A DNA stretch of 64,000 bases, taken from the NCBI RefSeq assembly GCF_011927795.1, contig NZ_JAATJJ010000001.1, positions 2,419,062 to 2,483,061 of the forward strand, given 5' to 3'. The stretch is from Saonia flava. Lineage in GTDB: Bacteria; Bacteroidota; Bacteroidia; Flavobacteriales; Flavobacteriaceae. The notes under the pieces were generated by a model that was not told the DNA's origin, made no database searches, and saw nothing but the letters and a program-made list of their open reading frames with translations. This document shows positions 17,201-26,636 of this stretch, one piece after another. How positions within the stretch are numbered: position 1 is the first letter of the stretch; the number at the start of each line of letters is the position of its first letter. The position numbers were made by a program, and so were the translations under genes.

Positions 17201-18331
17201 ATGAATATTGCTTTGCAAAAAACATTTGAACTGCTTCTCATTATTCTTTTAGGGATTCTGCTTCAAAAAAAAGTGCCTAAAAAAGAAAGTCTTGGAGGCT
17301 TAAAAACCATTATACTTAGTATAGCACTGCCTGCGACTATCTTTTTGGCCCTTTTAAAAATAAAGTTGGATGAGTCTTTGTTGGTATTGCCCTTGATGGC
17401 TCTTTGTTTTAACTTTTTAATGTTTTTTGCTGTTAGGTATCTATTGGATTTTTCCATTCCTATTCATGATGAAAATAAGAAAAGAACCTTGAATATGTTA
17501 TTGCCTTCCCTGGCACCGGGATTATCCTGCTTTCCGTTTATTATTGCATATTTAGGGGATGATTTTTTGGCGCTGGCAGCATTGGCAGATGTTGGAAACA
17601 AGATTTTTGGTCTCATTATATTATATATGCTTGCCATGTATTGGTATAGAAAAAGAGCAGAAAAAAGCAATGCCAGTAATAAGAGCAAACTTAAAAGCCT
17701 GCTACTTTCCTTATTGAATGAGCCTATAAATATGGTTATTATAATTGCCTTATTGATGTTGGCTTTTGGTTTTAACATTACTTCGTTTCCAGAATTTTTA
17801 CAAAATACAATAGGTAGATTAAGTGTGATCATGGTTCCGTTGGTGCTTCTCTTTATTGGAATGGCAGTTAGGATAAAGTTTTCTGATTTTAGGTATATAT
17901 TTCAGATGTTGACTTGGAGAGCTGGAATTACATTTTGTATATCGGCGGTTTTTATATTTTTATTACCAGAGCTTTCCACAGGCATGATGCTTCTTTTGAT
18001 TGTTTTTCCACAGAGTTCTTGCAGTTTTTGGCCTTTTGCCCACATGAGTGCCGTAAAGGGCCTTGAGGATAAGGATGGTCAAGATAAGCCTACTTTTGAT
18101 TTGGATTTTGCTGTTTCTATTCTGGCATGCTCACTACCTTTTTCCACACTTTTAATTATTTCCGTGTTTTATTTTGGGGATTATGTTGCAAATCCTATGG
18201 CACTTATTATTTTGGGAATAGCCATGATTTTATTTTCACTTATTCCAAAAGGAATAAAAGCAGTCAAAAAAAAAACTAAAAAACCGGAGTGGAAAAATGG
18301 AATTATAAAAGAGTTGGAACTGGATGAATAA
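17201..18331 (+). CDS. AEC-family (auxin efflux carrier-like) permease
   Basis: I took the ATG at 17201 over an in-frame TTG at 17192. The 376-residue protein has about ten membrane segments arranged as two halves of five around a charged central loop (YRKRAEKSNASNKSKLK). Each half has Pro/Gly-broken helices: LSIALPATIFLALL in the first and IVFPQSSCSFWPFAHMSA in the second. This layout is typical of the bile/arsenite/riboflavin and AEC transporter superfamily. The tail is basic, then acidic. It follows the aminotransferase gene by 108 bp on the same strand and could carry that enzyme's substrate or product. Family placement is moderately sure. Confidence 0.7.
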   Translation: MNIALQKTFELLLIILLGILLQKKVPKKESLGGLKTIILSIALPATIFLALLKIKLDESLLVLPLMALCFNFLMFFAVRYLLDFSIPIHDENKKRTLNMLLPSLAPGLSCFPFIIAYLGDDFLALAALADVGNKIFGLIILYMLAMYWYRKRAEKSNASNKSKLKSLLLSLLNEPINMVIIIALLMLAFGFNITSFPEFLQNTIGRLSVIMVPLVLLFIGMAVRIKFSDFRYIFQMLTWRAGITFCISAVFIFLLPELSTGMMLLLIVFPQSSCSFWPFAHMSAVKGLEDKDGQDKPTFDLDFAVSILACSLPFSTLLIISVFYFGDYVANPMALIILGIAMILFSLIPKGIKAVKKKTKKPEWKNGIIKELELDE

Positions 18332-18337
18332 CGGTCT

Positions 18338-19060
18338 CTAAAGAGAACTTGTCTTGGTTAATATGTCTGTTCCAAGATATTTATCATCTTTGTTAAAGTA
18401 CCAAGCTCTGGTTTTAGGCATTTTTATTCCCTGAACTTCCTCGATTCCATTTAAAATGATGAATTCACCATCATTTTTTCTTTCATCGTGAAAAAACTGA
18501 TAGATTTCCATGGCATAGGTTTCCGGATCAAAATAAAAATACCAAGTGTCTTTACCAACACTTTCGTCATAGGTTACTTTTATTGCCAAATAGTCTTTTC
18601 CTCTAAAATGTTTTGGATACACCTTGGGGGCTACATGGGTCCCTGGGTCTCTTAATTTCATGGGTAGACCATATAAGTAGGTATAATAATCCTTCATCAT
18701 TTTTGTGCGGTCACATGTTAGCCTATGATTTTTAATATCTTTGGGGGATAAACTAGTATTGCCATTTAGGGCCAGCTCACATTTTTCTTTGTGTAGCGTT
18801 TGTTCCGTGATGTCCCCATCCTTCTTAACGGTAAGACTAAAGTACTTTTCGGGGAGGTCTAAAATAATATCACTTATCCTATTACTTTTATCAGGGGTTT
18901 TCATAGTAATGGAAAGTTTTCCTTTAAAGGTTTTCCAAGTTCCATTGGGATCGTGGTATTCTATTGCACGATTTAGAAGTTTAGGGCCTGTTAATTCTTG
19001 TCCAACGGATAATAAAGGACAAAACAGAAAACAGAAAAGTACAATATAAAGTGTCTTCAT
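18338..19060 (-). CDS. DUF6503-like secreted protein
   Basis: The 240-residue protein has a signal peptide ending near LLSVGQ. LNRAIEYHDPNGTWKTFKGKLSI follows, the hallmark N-terminus of the DUF6503 family of Bacteroidota. The remainder has alternating beta-strands (DTWYFYFDPETYAMEIYQF, GEFIILNGIEEVQGIKMPKTRAWY) like the LolA/outer-membrane lipoprotein-sorting fold. It is probably periplasmic. It is convergent with the permease gene (6-bp gap) and co-directional with the phosphate transporter upstream. Function unknown. Confidence 0.75.
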   Translation of the reverse strand: MKTLYIVLFCFLFCPLLSVGQELTGPKLLNRAIEYHDPNGTWKTFKGKLSITMKTPDKSNRISDIILDLPEKYFSLTVKKDGDITEQTLHKEKCELALNGNTSLSPKDIKNHRLTCDRTKMMKDYYTYLYGLPMKLRDPGTHVAPKVYPKHFRGKDYLAIKVTYDESVGKDTWYFYFDPETYAMEIYQFFHDERKNDGEFIILNGIEEVQGIKMPKTRAWYFNKDDKYLGTDILTKTSSL

Positions 19061-19104
19061 TTCAAAAGGGGGGAGAATTCACCTCCAAATTACAAAAATT
19101 CCCT

Positions 19105-21351
19105 TTAAATGTTTACATGCTGGTCATAGGTTTCCAAAAGATTCATAGTGGCAACAAGTAAATCTTTGGTTTCCAATAGAAGACTAAAATACAATGCGGT
19201 ATTCTTGGGACTAGATTCGTCGGCCCTTGTTCGAGCCACCTGTTTTTGAATTTTTTGGTCTACTTTACTAAATAAGGCCTCTTTATTTATAATGAGGGGC
19301 GTTAATTCCGAGAAGTTTTTTGTTCTAAAAATATCGGCAATCTTTGAGAAAAGTTCATCAACATAAACATCTGTCTCTTTTAAATCTTTGATTTGATTGA
19401 ATCTTAGTTTTTTATGGTTGTTGTTTACATGTTTATGACCAGCTCTGGAAATATATTCCAAGGATTGTGTCATGTCCTGTAAAAAACTCAAAGAAGTAAT
19501 ATAAAAATTACTGGCACCAACATTGGATTCATCCAGGTTTTTAATAAAGTAGAAGATATTATCCCTTAATTCTTCTACCTCGTCATTAAGCTTTCCAATG
19601 CCCTTTTTGCTCTTTTTAAGTTCCTCCAAATTGTGCTTGGCCAACCCCTCAATACTTTGGGTGTATATTTTATTGGCTCTAGTTATTGCCAAGGACACAT
19701 TGCTGGTACTTTCATCTATTAAACCAAGAATGGAATTACTTTCTGCTTTTTGGAGTTTTTCCTCTAGCTTGGTCTCTTTTATTTTTTTGTTATGGGACAA
19801 ATAGTTTTTGCCAATCAATAGAAAAGCAACAATTAATAAAATAATAATGGCAACTATACCACCAAGATGGATAATATAAGCAATGACAGCCGCTGCAAAA
19901 AAAGCACTTATTGCTGTAAAGAACCATCCACCTATAACATTTAATACCCCAGCTACTCTATATACCGCACTTTCTGGCCCCCAAGCCCTATCTGCCAAGG
20001 ATGTTCCCATGGCCACCATAAATGTCACATAGGTAGTGGAAAGAGGTAATTTCATGGATGTGGCAATGGAAATAAGAACACTTGCAACCATTAGGTTTAC
20101 TGATGCTCGAATTAGGTCAAAGGCAGGTAAGTCCTGAACCCTACTTTTTGGGACATAAACATATGGTTTTTCAAACTGACGGTCTATTTTATTGTTCAAT
20201 GAAGTTGGAAGTATTCCTCCCATACTTTCCGATGCTCTAATAGAAAATTTTACAATTTGACGGGATAAAAAATTTGGTTCAAAGCGCTCATCTCCTTCAT
20301 CTTGTCTGGAAAGATCTACACTGGTTTTTACTACATTTTTAGCCTTTGAGGAGAACCAAAGGGTAATGACCATTACAATTCCGGATAACAACAATAAAAG
20401 AGTGGGGGTTCTTACTGCGCCGGTTGCAAGGGCATCCATGGAGTAATCAGAGGCCATAACACCTGAAGCTTGCCAATCTTGGAAAGACTGTAAGGCGGCA
20501 ATGGGAACTCCAATAAAGTTTACCAAATCATTTCCGGCAAAGGCCATGGCCAAGGCAAAAGTACCCAAGACGATAATGATTACATAGATGTTCCATTTAG
20601 TTACAGAGGTCACCAGCCAAGAAGCAAGTGTCCAAAATACAAAATTCGCCAACAAAAATAACTCAGGGTTTGTGGCAATATACTCGGTTACTGAGCCTCC
20701 TAAAATAGAGGCGCTTTTTAAGCCTTTAACAATAATGAAATAGATTATAGCGGTAATGGCAAAACCACCAAATAAGGCACCAACCCATTTAGGTTTTTTA
20801 TCAAACTTAAAAGAAATTAATACACGGGATATAAATTGGACCACAGCTCCTATTGAGAATGCTACCACAACTGAGAGAAGAATGCCAAAAATAATTTCAG
20901 TTGCTTTTTCTGTGTTAATATAATTGGGCAAATCTGAAAAACCACCTCCGCTACCAATAATTTTAACCAATGAAATGGCCACCGCTGCACCCAAAAGCTC
21001 AAATACGATGGAAACCGTTGTAGAAGTGGGCATTCCCATAGTATTAAAGAAGTCCAAAAGCAGAATGTCGGTAATCATTACTGCCATAAAAATGATCATG
21101 ATTTCAGAAAAGACAAATTCAGTAGGATTAAAAATTCCCTTTCTGGCCACCTCCATCATGCCACTTGAGGTCATAGCACCAAAGGCAATACCCACACTGG
21201 CAACAATCATTATAGTTTTAAAAGAAATGGCTTTGGAGCCAATAGCGGAATTTAGAAAGTTAACTGCATCATTACTAACACCTACCACCAAATCTGTAAC
21301 AGCAAGGATTGCTAGAGCAGCAATCATGAAAACATAAATATTTTCGCCCAT
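19105..21351 (-). CDS. PiT-family inorganic phosphate transporter with PhoU-like C-terminal domain
   Basis: The 748-residue protein has two PiT repeats. The first carries GVSNDAVNFLNSAIGSKA near residues 24-41 and the second GNDLVNFIGVPIAA near 268-281; these are variants of the GANDxAN signature. There are 11-13 membrane segments. After the last one (about residue 510) comes a basic stretch (GKNYLSHNKKIKETKLEEK), then about 190 residues of predicted coiled helices resembling PhoU/DUF47. In other bacteria the PhoU-like partner is a separate gene. Here it is fused, suggesting built-in regulation of phosphate or cation-coupled uptake. A plausible -7 element (CAAATTTA on the plus strand, 21444-21451) lies upstream. 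Confidence 0.88.
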   Translation of the reverse strand: MGENIYVFMIAALAILAVTDLVVGVSNDAVNFLNSAIGSKAISFKTIMIVASVGIAFGAMTSSGMMEVARKGIFNPTEFVFSEIMIIFMAVMITDILLLDFFNTMGMPTSTTVSIVFELLGAAVAISLVKIIGSGGGFSDLPNYINTEKATEIIFGILLSVVVAFSIGAVVQFISRVLISFKFDKKPKWVGALFGGFAITAIIYFIIVKGLKSASILGGSVTEYIATNPELFLLANFVFWTLASWLVTSVTKWNIYVIIIVLGTFALAMAFAGNDLVNFIGVPIAALQSFQDWQASGVMASDYSMDALATGAVRTPTLLLLLSGIVMVITLWFSSKAKNVVKTSVDLSRQDEGDERFEPNFLSRQIVKFSIRASESMGGILPTSLNNKIDRQFEKPYVYVPKSRVQDLPAFDLIRASVNLMVASVLISIATSMKLPLSTTYVTFMVAMGTSLADRAWGPESAVYRVAGVLNVIGGWFFTAISAFFAAAVIAYIIHLGGIVAIIILLIVAFLLIGKNYLSHNKKIKETKLEEKLQKAESNSILGLIDESTSNVSLAITRANKIYTQSIEGLAKHNLEELKKSKKGIGKLNDEVEELRDNIFYFIKNLDESNVGASNFYITSLSFLQDMTQSLEYISRAGHKHVNNNHKKLRFNQIKDLKETDVYVDELFSKIADIFRTKNFSELTPLIINKEALFSKVDQKIQKQVARTRADESSPKNTALYFSLLLETKDLLVATMNLLETYDQHVNI

Positions 21352-21524
21352 AAAATTTCAAATAATCACAAAAATGCCACTATAATTTGGCTCTAAGGTT
21401 AAAATAAGGTTATCAAACACATTTGTGAGAACAACCCATTATGCAAATTTAGCTTTTACCATATGGTTTGGAAACAAAAAGCATCCAATTTCATGTATCT
21501 TAGCCTTAAATTTTTATTTGAACC

Positions 21525-22868
21525 ATGAACTGGGAGCAATTACTATCCTTAAAACGCCAAGGCGATACCCTTAAAAGACTTAGAAAAGAACAAGATGAGA
21601 CCCGTTTGGGCTTTGAGGTAGATTATGATCGCATTATATTTTCTTCTGCTTTTAGGAGTTTGCAGGATAAAACCCAGGTAATACCGCTTTCCAAAACAGA
21701 TTTTGTACATACGCGCCTTACACATAGTTTGGAAGTTTCCGTTGTTGGCCGAAGTTTGGGGCGGATTGTGGGCAAAAAATTGCTGGACAAGCATCCATAT
21801 CTCTCAGAAGTCCATGGTTATAGATTTAGTGACTTTGGCTCTATTGTGGCGGCAGCGGCTTTGGCGCACGATATTGGGAACCCTCCTTTTGGACATAGTG
21901 GTGAAAAGGCTATTGGGGAATATTTTAAGTCGGGTAAAGGGGCAAAATATCAAAAAGATTTAACGAAGAAAGAATATCGGGATATCATAGATTTTGAAGG
22001 GAATGCCAATGGTTTTAAATTGCTTTCAGAATCCAAGGAAGGAGTAAAAGGAGGGCTTAGACTTAGTTATGCGACCTTGGGCGCTTTTATGAAATATCCA
22101 AAGGAATCCCTTCCTAAAAAGCCTACAAAACATATTGCAGATAAGAAGTTTGGTTTTTTTCAGTCGGAAAAAGATTTTTTTAAGGAAGTGGCAGATGAAT
22201 TAGGGTTGATACCAACAAGAACGGGAGAGGATTTTAGTTTTTCTAGGCATCCACTTACTTTTTTGGTTGAAGCTGCGGATGATATTTGCTATACTATTAT
22301 AGATTTTGAGGACGGAATTAACCTTGGACTAATTCCAGAAGATTATGCTTTGGAGTATTTAATAAAATTAGTGAAGGATAAGATTAATACAAAAAAATAC
22401 AATGCTATTGCCTACATGGAAGATAGATTAAGCTATCTAAGGGCATTGGCAATAAACACCTTAATACAGGACGCAGCTGACATTTTTGTTGAGAATGAAG
22501 ATAAAATATTAAGTGGTGATTTTGATGTTTCCTTGCTGGATAAAAGTAAATATATAGCACAGACCAAGGATATAATTAAATTGAGTGTGGAGAGAATTTA
22601 CCAATCCCATGAAGTGATAGAAAAGGAAATAGCCGGGTATAAAATTATTTCTGATATTTTAGATGTCTATACTGGTGCCTTGGTTAGAAAAAAGGAAGGT
22701 AACAGTTCTAATTATGATGGGTTATTAATACAGACCTTACCAGAATTTTATCAAAGAACAAATATGTCTTTATATCATATTTTGCTAAATACCTGTTGTT
22801 ATGTTGCGAGTTTGTCTGATAGTGCCGCAGTGCATATTCATAATAAAATTATGGGGAAACAACTATAG
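21525..22868 (+). CDS. dgt: Deoxyguanosinetriphosphate triphosphohydrolase
   Basis: The 447-residue HD-domain protein hydrolyses dNTPs to deoxynucleoside and triphosphate. The N-terminal RLRKEQDETRLGFEVDYDRIIFSSAFRSLQDKTQV is typical of Dgt. The HD metal site is His 67 (RLTHS) and His 115-Asp 116 (ALAHDIGNPPFGH). VEAADDICYTIIDFEDG holds a further metal Asp. Length and motifs match the bacterial dGTPase type 2 family. It is divergent from the phosphate transporter gene, with a 173-bp gap. Confidence 0.94.
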   Translation: MNWEQLLSLKRQGDTLKRLRKEQDETRLGFEVDYDRIIFSSAFRSLQDKTQVIPLSKTDFVHTRLTHSLEVSVVGRSLGRIVGKKLLDKHPYLSEVHGYRFSDFGSIVAAAALAHDIGNPPFGHSGEKAIGEYFKSGKGAKYQKDLTKKEYRDIIDFEGNANGFKLLSESKEGVKGGLRLSYATLGAFMKYPKESLPKKPTKHIADKKFGFFQSEKDFFKEVADELGLIPTRTGEDFSFSRHPLTFLVEAADDICYTIIDFEDGINLGLIPEDYALEYLIKLVKDKINTKKYNAIAYMEDRLSYLRALAINTLIQDAADIFVENEDKILSGDFDVSLLDKSKYIAQTKDIIKLSVERIYQSHEVIEKEIAGYKIISDILDVYTGALVRKKEGNSSNYDGLLIQTLPEFYQRTNMSLYHILLNTCCYVASLSDSAAVHIHNKIMGKQL

Positions 22869-22880
22869 AAACTTTTAGCC

Positions 22881-23627
22881 TTACATTTCTATATTAAAAT
22901 ATTCTTTTAGCTTTTTTTCAAAATCTCTTTTTTTAAATTGGATTACTTTTTCCACCCCAGAATGAGTAATTTTAAGTTGCTCATTGTTCAAAGTAACTCT
23001 TCCATCGATATTTACAATTGAGATTAATTTTTTCTGGGTAAAATGGGAATGTTCGCTAGTTTGGTTGTACTCACATCTTTCCTTAAATTCTGATAGTTCT
23101 CGAGCTTTGGTCTTAAAAATATATACGGGTGCCAACTCTTTATTTTTTAGCTCATTTATTCTAAAATAATCTAAATCATATTTATCAAATTGAAAGTACC
23201 CAAAACTATCATTGATTTGTTTGCCCATTTCAATTTTAAGAGGCTCCAATGAAAATTTTCCAAAACCAACATCCACCAAGTATTCTTCATTGTTTAAATG
23301 GACTACAATGGCCAAATGATCAAACTCGGGATAATAGGTCCCATTCTCATAAACTCTAGCTGAAATCAACTTTGAGTTAAAACCAATTTCTTTAAGTAAG
23401 TGAAAAAATAATCCGTTGAGTTCATAACAAAACCCGCCACGTTTGTCAACAACAATTTTTTTATAAATGTTACTTACCTCAAGGCTTATTTTTCTGTCAT
23501 AATGAATATCTAAATTTTCAAAAGGGACATGTAACAGATGGTTTCTTTGAAGTTCAAAAAGAACCTCTTTGCTTACTTGTGGTGACTTATGAAAATTTAT
23601 TCTATGCAAGTAAGGTTCAATATTCAT
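22881..23627 (-). CDS. Arylamine N-acetyltransferase
   Basis: The 248-residue protein has the NAT Cys-His-Asp triad: RGGFCYELNGLF (Cys 67), FDHLAIVV (His 104) and YLVDVGFG (Asp 119). HVPFENLDIH near residue 33 is the conserved N-terminal NAT motif. It transfers acetyl from acetyl-CoA to arylamines or hydrazines. It is slightly shorter than the usual 260-280 residues because the C-terminal domain is reduced. It has no signal and is cytoplasmic. It is 25 bp downstream of the DUF3078 gene on the same strand. Confidence 0.92.
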   Translation of the reverse strand: MNIEPYLHRINFHKSPQVSKEVLFELQRNHLLHVPFENLDIHYDRKISLEVSNIYKKIVVDKRGGFCYELNGLFFHLLKEIGFNSKLISARVYENGTYYPEFDHLAIVVHLNNEEYLVDVGFGKFSLEPLKIEMGKQINDSFGYFQFDKYDLDYFRINELKNKELAPVYIFKTKARELSEFKERCEYNQTSEHSHFTQKKLISIVNIDGRVTLNNEQLKITHSGVEKVIQFKKRDFEKKLKEYFNIEM

Positions 23628-23652
23628 AGTATGGGAGAATAATAAAATTCTG

Positions 23653-24771
23653 TTAGAAAATATAACCTATCCCAACTCCCAAAAGTTGTTTAAACTGTAT
23701 TTTTGGTTCACCAGGATTAATTATCGTTCCATCATTGGCAATTTCTTCATCAAATTTAATGTCATCATCAAATATAACATGGGTTCCAATAGAGGCATTT
23801 ACATATTGGTTTACTTTAAGGTTGAGGTTTAATTCCCAATCTAGGTCCACATTCCCAAAACTGTGCAAATAATCTGTATAAAGATTAATTCTGTTGTTTA
23901 AGAGAATATTTTCTGCCACTGTAGTCTCCCAGGAATTGGTAATTAATATTCCCAGTTCCATATACCTGCTTTCACCTTCCTTAATAATGTTTCCCTCATC
24001 ATCTATCAAAGCTTTTTTTACTCCAAAAGCTCCTTGATTGGCCAAGTCTTGGTCCAGTACGTAGGTTGCTTTGTGGGTTATAGGGGAGAAGTAAAAATTT
24101 AATTTTTTTCCTTCAGGAATGTAAGAGGTTCCCGCTCCAAGGAACACATATCCAGGAGCCATAAATCTGGATATGGGATTATCCCTGTCCGGGTATTTAT
24201 ATCCGTTGGAAAATTGGGTATTAAAATTTGCTTTAAGTGAATAGTACCAGTTTGTGATGGTGTCCTTTCTAAATCCAAAAGTGGAAGCAAATCTTATCTC
24301 GTCATTTGTCTTTCTTACTTTACGACCATCTTGGGCATTTAGTCCATATCTAAACCTAAGGCTGTTATCCCATTGTATATATCTAAATTTATAATTTCTT
24401 TCAAACTCCATATTTCCCAGGGTAGAAATTGAATTTTCACCCCCGGCATTCCAGTTGACAAAGGCCACTTCGCTTAATTTTATATCCAATTGGTTTTTTT
24501 TTGTCCAAAAAGAAGGAGGTATAAAGGGTTTGTACTTTTCTGTTAAGGGTTTAGTCTTTAAAAAGGATGGAAAGGGAGTGGCAAGAAAAACGCCACGAGG
24601 TCTATTGGCAATTTTAATATAGACGGGCCTATAGCCATTGGTCTTAATGCTTACAGTGTCCAATTTGGAAAGCGCAGGAATACGCTGTGCGCTAATTTGT
24701 CCAAAGAATAAAGCAATAAAAACAAACAAAATTGTTTTTGGTAATGGTTTAGTTGGTATTAAGTGTATCAA
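23653..24771 (-). CDS. DUF3078 outer-membrane-type beta protein
   Basis: The 372-residue protein has a signal peptide (hydrophobic segment ending near FGQISAQ). The DUF3078 region starts at FWTKKNQLDIKLSEVAFVNWNAGGENS. The rest alternates aromatic-rich beta-strands and ends in GVGIGYIF, with a terminal Phe typical of outer-membrane barrels. It overlaps the 3' end of dxs by 23 bp in another frame, so the two are surely co-transcribed. The role is unknown. The frequent dxs-DUF3078 pairing in this group hints at an envelope job linked to isoprenoids. Confidence 0.88.
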   Translation of the reverse strand: MIHLIPTKPLPKTILFVFIALFFGQISAQRIPALSKLDTVSIKTNGYRPVYIKIANRPRGVFLATPFPSFLKTKPLTEKYKPFIPPSFWTKKNQLDIKLSEVAFVNWNAGGENSISTLGNMEFERNYKFRYIQWDNSLRFRYGLNAQDGRKVRKTNDEIRFASTFGFRKDTITNWYYSLKANFNTQFSNGYKYPDRDNPISRFMAPGYVFLGAGTSYIPEGKKLNFYFSPITHKATYVLDQDLANQGAFGVKKALIDDEGNIIKEGESRYMELGILITNSWETTVAENILLNNRINLYTDYLHSFGNVDLDWELNLNLKVNQYVNASIGTHVIFDDDIKFDEEIANDGTIINPGEPKIQFKQLLGVGIGYIF

Positions 24772-26524
24772 GAATAAAACTTTTAAGTGTTCCTACATCT
24801 ATTTTTGCAATCTTATAAAGCTCATCGACTCTTCCATGTTCTATAAAAAAGTCTTCGAGCCCAAAAATGGTTATGGGTTTTGTATGTTGTAATTCATTGG
24901 CATATTCCAGAACAGCGCTGCCAAAGCCGCCTATTTTACACCCATCTTCCAGGGTAATGATATGCTCGTATGTATCAAAAATAATATCCAGTTGTTTAAC
25001 ATCCAAAGGTTTTATAAAGCGCATATTATATTGCCCAATTTCTTTAGGTTGGTTTAATTCTTCCAAAAGTTCTGCAACATGGTTTCCAATTGATCCAATA
25101 GAAAGTATGGCCAGTCTAGAACCTTTTCTGAGCTCTTTAGAAGTGCCAATTTCAATCTTCTCAAAAGGAAATTTCCATTCTTTGGTTACACCGTGCCCTC
25201 TGGGATACCTTATGGCAATGGGATTTGGTAATCCCAACTGTGCTGTGTACATAATGTTGCGCAATTCAACCTCATTCATTGGGGCAAACATAATTAGATT
25301 GGGAATACATCGTAAATAGGACATGTCGTACACTCCATGATGTGTGGCACCATCTTCACCCACTAGACCCGCTCTGTCCAAACAAAAGATAACAGGTAGA
25401 TTTTGAATGGCCACATCATGAATGACCTGGTCGTAGGCACGTTGTAAAAATGTGGAGTAAATATTACAGAAAGGTATCAGGCCTTCAGCAGCCATACCGG
25501 CTGCCATGGTAACTGCATGTTGTTCTGCAATACCAACATCAAAAGCTCTTTCTGGAATCTGTTCCATCATAAATTTAAGAGAACTCCCGGTTGGCATAGC
25601 AGGGGTAATGCCCACAATTTTTTCATTCTTACGCGCCAATTCAACTAAGGTGTACCCAAATACATCTTGATATTTTGGCGGCATTGCCTCCTTACTTTTT
25701 TGAATTAATTCTCCAGTTGACGCATTAAACTTTCCTGGAGCATGATAGGTTACCTGATTCTCCTCGGCTTTTTTTAAGCCTTTTCCTTTTGTAGTAATTA
25801 TATGAAGCAGTTTGGGACCATTAATATGCTTTAGGCGTTCCAGTTCTTTTAAAAGACGGGGTAAGTTGTGCCCATCAATTGGACCTGTATAATTTAAGTT
25901 AAGACATTCAAAAACATTCTCGTCTTTGGCCGTTCCTTTTTTAACATTGGTCAGGTATTTTTTCAGCGCGCCCACACTGGGGTCAATTCCAATTGCGTTA
26001 TCGTTTAGAATAATAAGAACGTTTGTATCTGTAACTCCCAAATGATTTAACCCCTCAAAGGCCATTCCACTTGCAATGGATGCATCACCAATAACAGCTA
26101 TGTGTTGAGTGGATTGATCTCCTTTTAATTTGGAGGCAATGGCCATACCCAATATTGCAGAAATAGAAGTGGAGCTATGTCCCGTTCCAAAAGCATCATA
26201 TTCACTTTCACTTCGTTTAGGAAAACCACTGATGCCCCCAAGTTGTCTATTGGTGTCAAAAATCTCTTTTCTGCCTGTTAATATTTTATGTCCGTAGGCT
26301 TGGTGGCCTACATCCCAAATAAGTTTATCATTGGGCGTGTCAAAAACATAGTGCAGGGCAACAGTGAGTTCCACCACTCCTAAACTTGCTCCTAAATGGC
26401 CTTCTTTAGCTGCCACAATATCAATTATGAACTCTCTTAATTCCTTGGCAAGTAGAGGTAGTTCGGAAGTGTTTAACTGACGAAGATTTTTTGGAGAATC
26501 AATTTTTTTAAGTAGTTCCATCAA
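24749..26524 (-). CDS. dxs: 1-deoxy-D-xylulose-5-phosphate synthase
   Basis: The 591-residue protein makes DXP from pyruvate and glyceraldehyde 3-phosphate, the first step of the MEP isoprenoid route. The TPP-binding motif is split GDASIASGMAFEGLN ... LNDN near residues 147-175. WDVGHQAYGHKILTGR is near 70-85. The transketolase pyrimidine-binding domain has DVGIAEQHAVTMAAGMA near 325 and DRAGLVGEDGATHHG near 378. It is a little shorter than the 620-residue E. coli enzyme, as is usual in Flavobacteriaceae. Two Met codons lie at the start; either could initiate. Its -7 element is only about 8 bp upstream. Confidence 0.95.
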   Translation of the reverse strand: MMELLKKIDSPKNLRQLNTSELPLLAKELREFIIDIVAAKEGHLGASLGVVELTVALHYVFDTPNDKLIWDVGHQAYGHKILTGRKEIFDTNRQLGGISGFPKRSESEYDAFGTGHSSTSISAILGMAIASKLKGDQSTQHIAVIGDASIASGMAFEGLNHLGVTDTNVLIILNDNAIGIDPSVGALKKYLTNVKKGTAKDENVFECLNLNYTGPIDGHNLPRLLKELERLKHINGPKLLHIITTKGKGLKKAEENQVTYHAPGKFNASTGELIQKSKEAMPPKYQDVFGYTLVELARKNEKIVGITPAMPTGSSLKFMMEQIPERAFDVGIAEQHAVTMAAGMAAEGLIPFCNIYSTFLQRAYDQVIHDVAIQNLPVIFCLDRAGLVGEDGATHHGVYDMSYLRCIPNLIMFAPMNEVELRNIMYTAQLGLPNPIAIRYPRGHGVTKEWKFPFEKIEIGTSKELRKGSRLAILSIGSIGNHVAELLEELNQPKEIGQYNMRFIKPLDVKQLDIIFDTYEHIITLEDGCKIGGFGSAVLEYANELQHTKPITIFGLEDFFIEHGRVDELYKIAKIDVGTLKSFILDTLNTN

Positions 26525-26531
26525 TGACTAA

Positions 26532-26539
26532 CAAAGGTA
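26532..26539 (-). promoter_or_regulatory. Bacteroidota -7 element for dxs
   Basis: Plus-strand CAAAGGTA reads TACCTTTG on the minus strand, matching TAnnTTTG. It sits so close to the dxs ATG at 26524 that the leader would be only a few bases long. No clear -33 box is seen. Confidence 0.4.
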
Positions 26540-26636
26540 CGTTAAATAGATGTTTTAAAATGCTAATAAAAGAAGGGCAAAATTGTATTTTTAATAGGAA
26601 AAATATAATAGTATCTTGGCTTTTTAATTTCTATTA

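Noticed and set aside
20924-21337. 137-residue plus-strand open frame opposite the phosphate transporter
   Set aside because: It is antisense to a well-supported membrane protein gene. Its repetitive Ile/Thr/Ala composition is what the opposite strand of hydrophobic codons produces.
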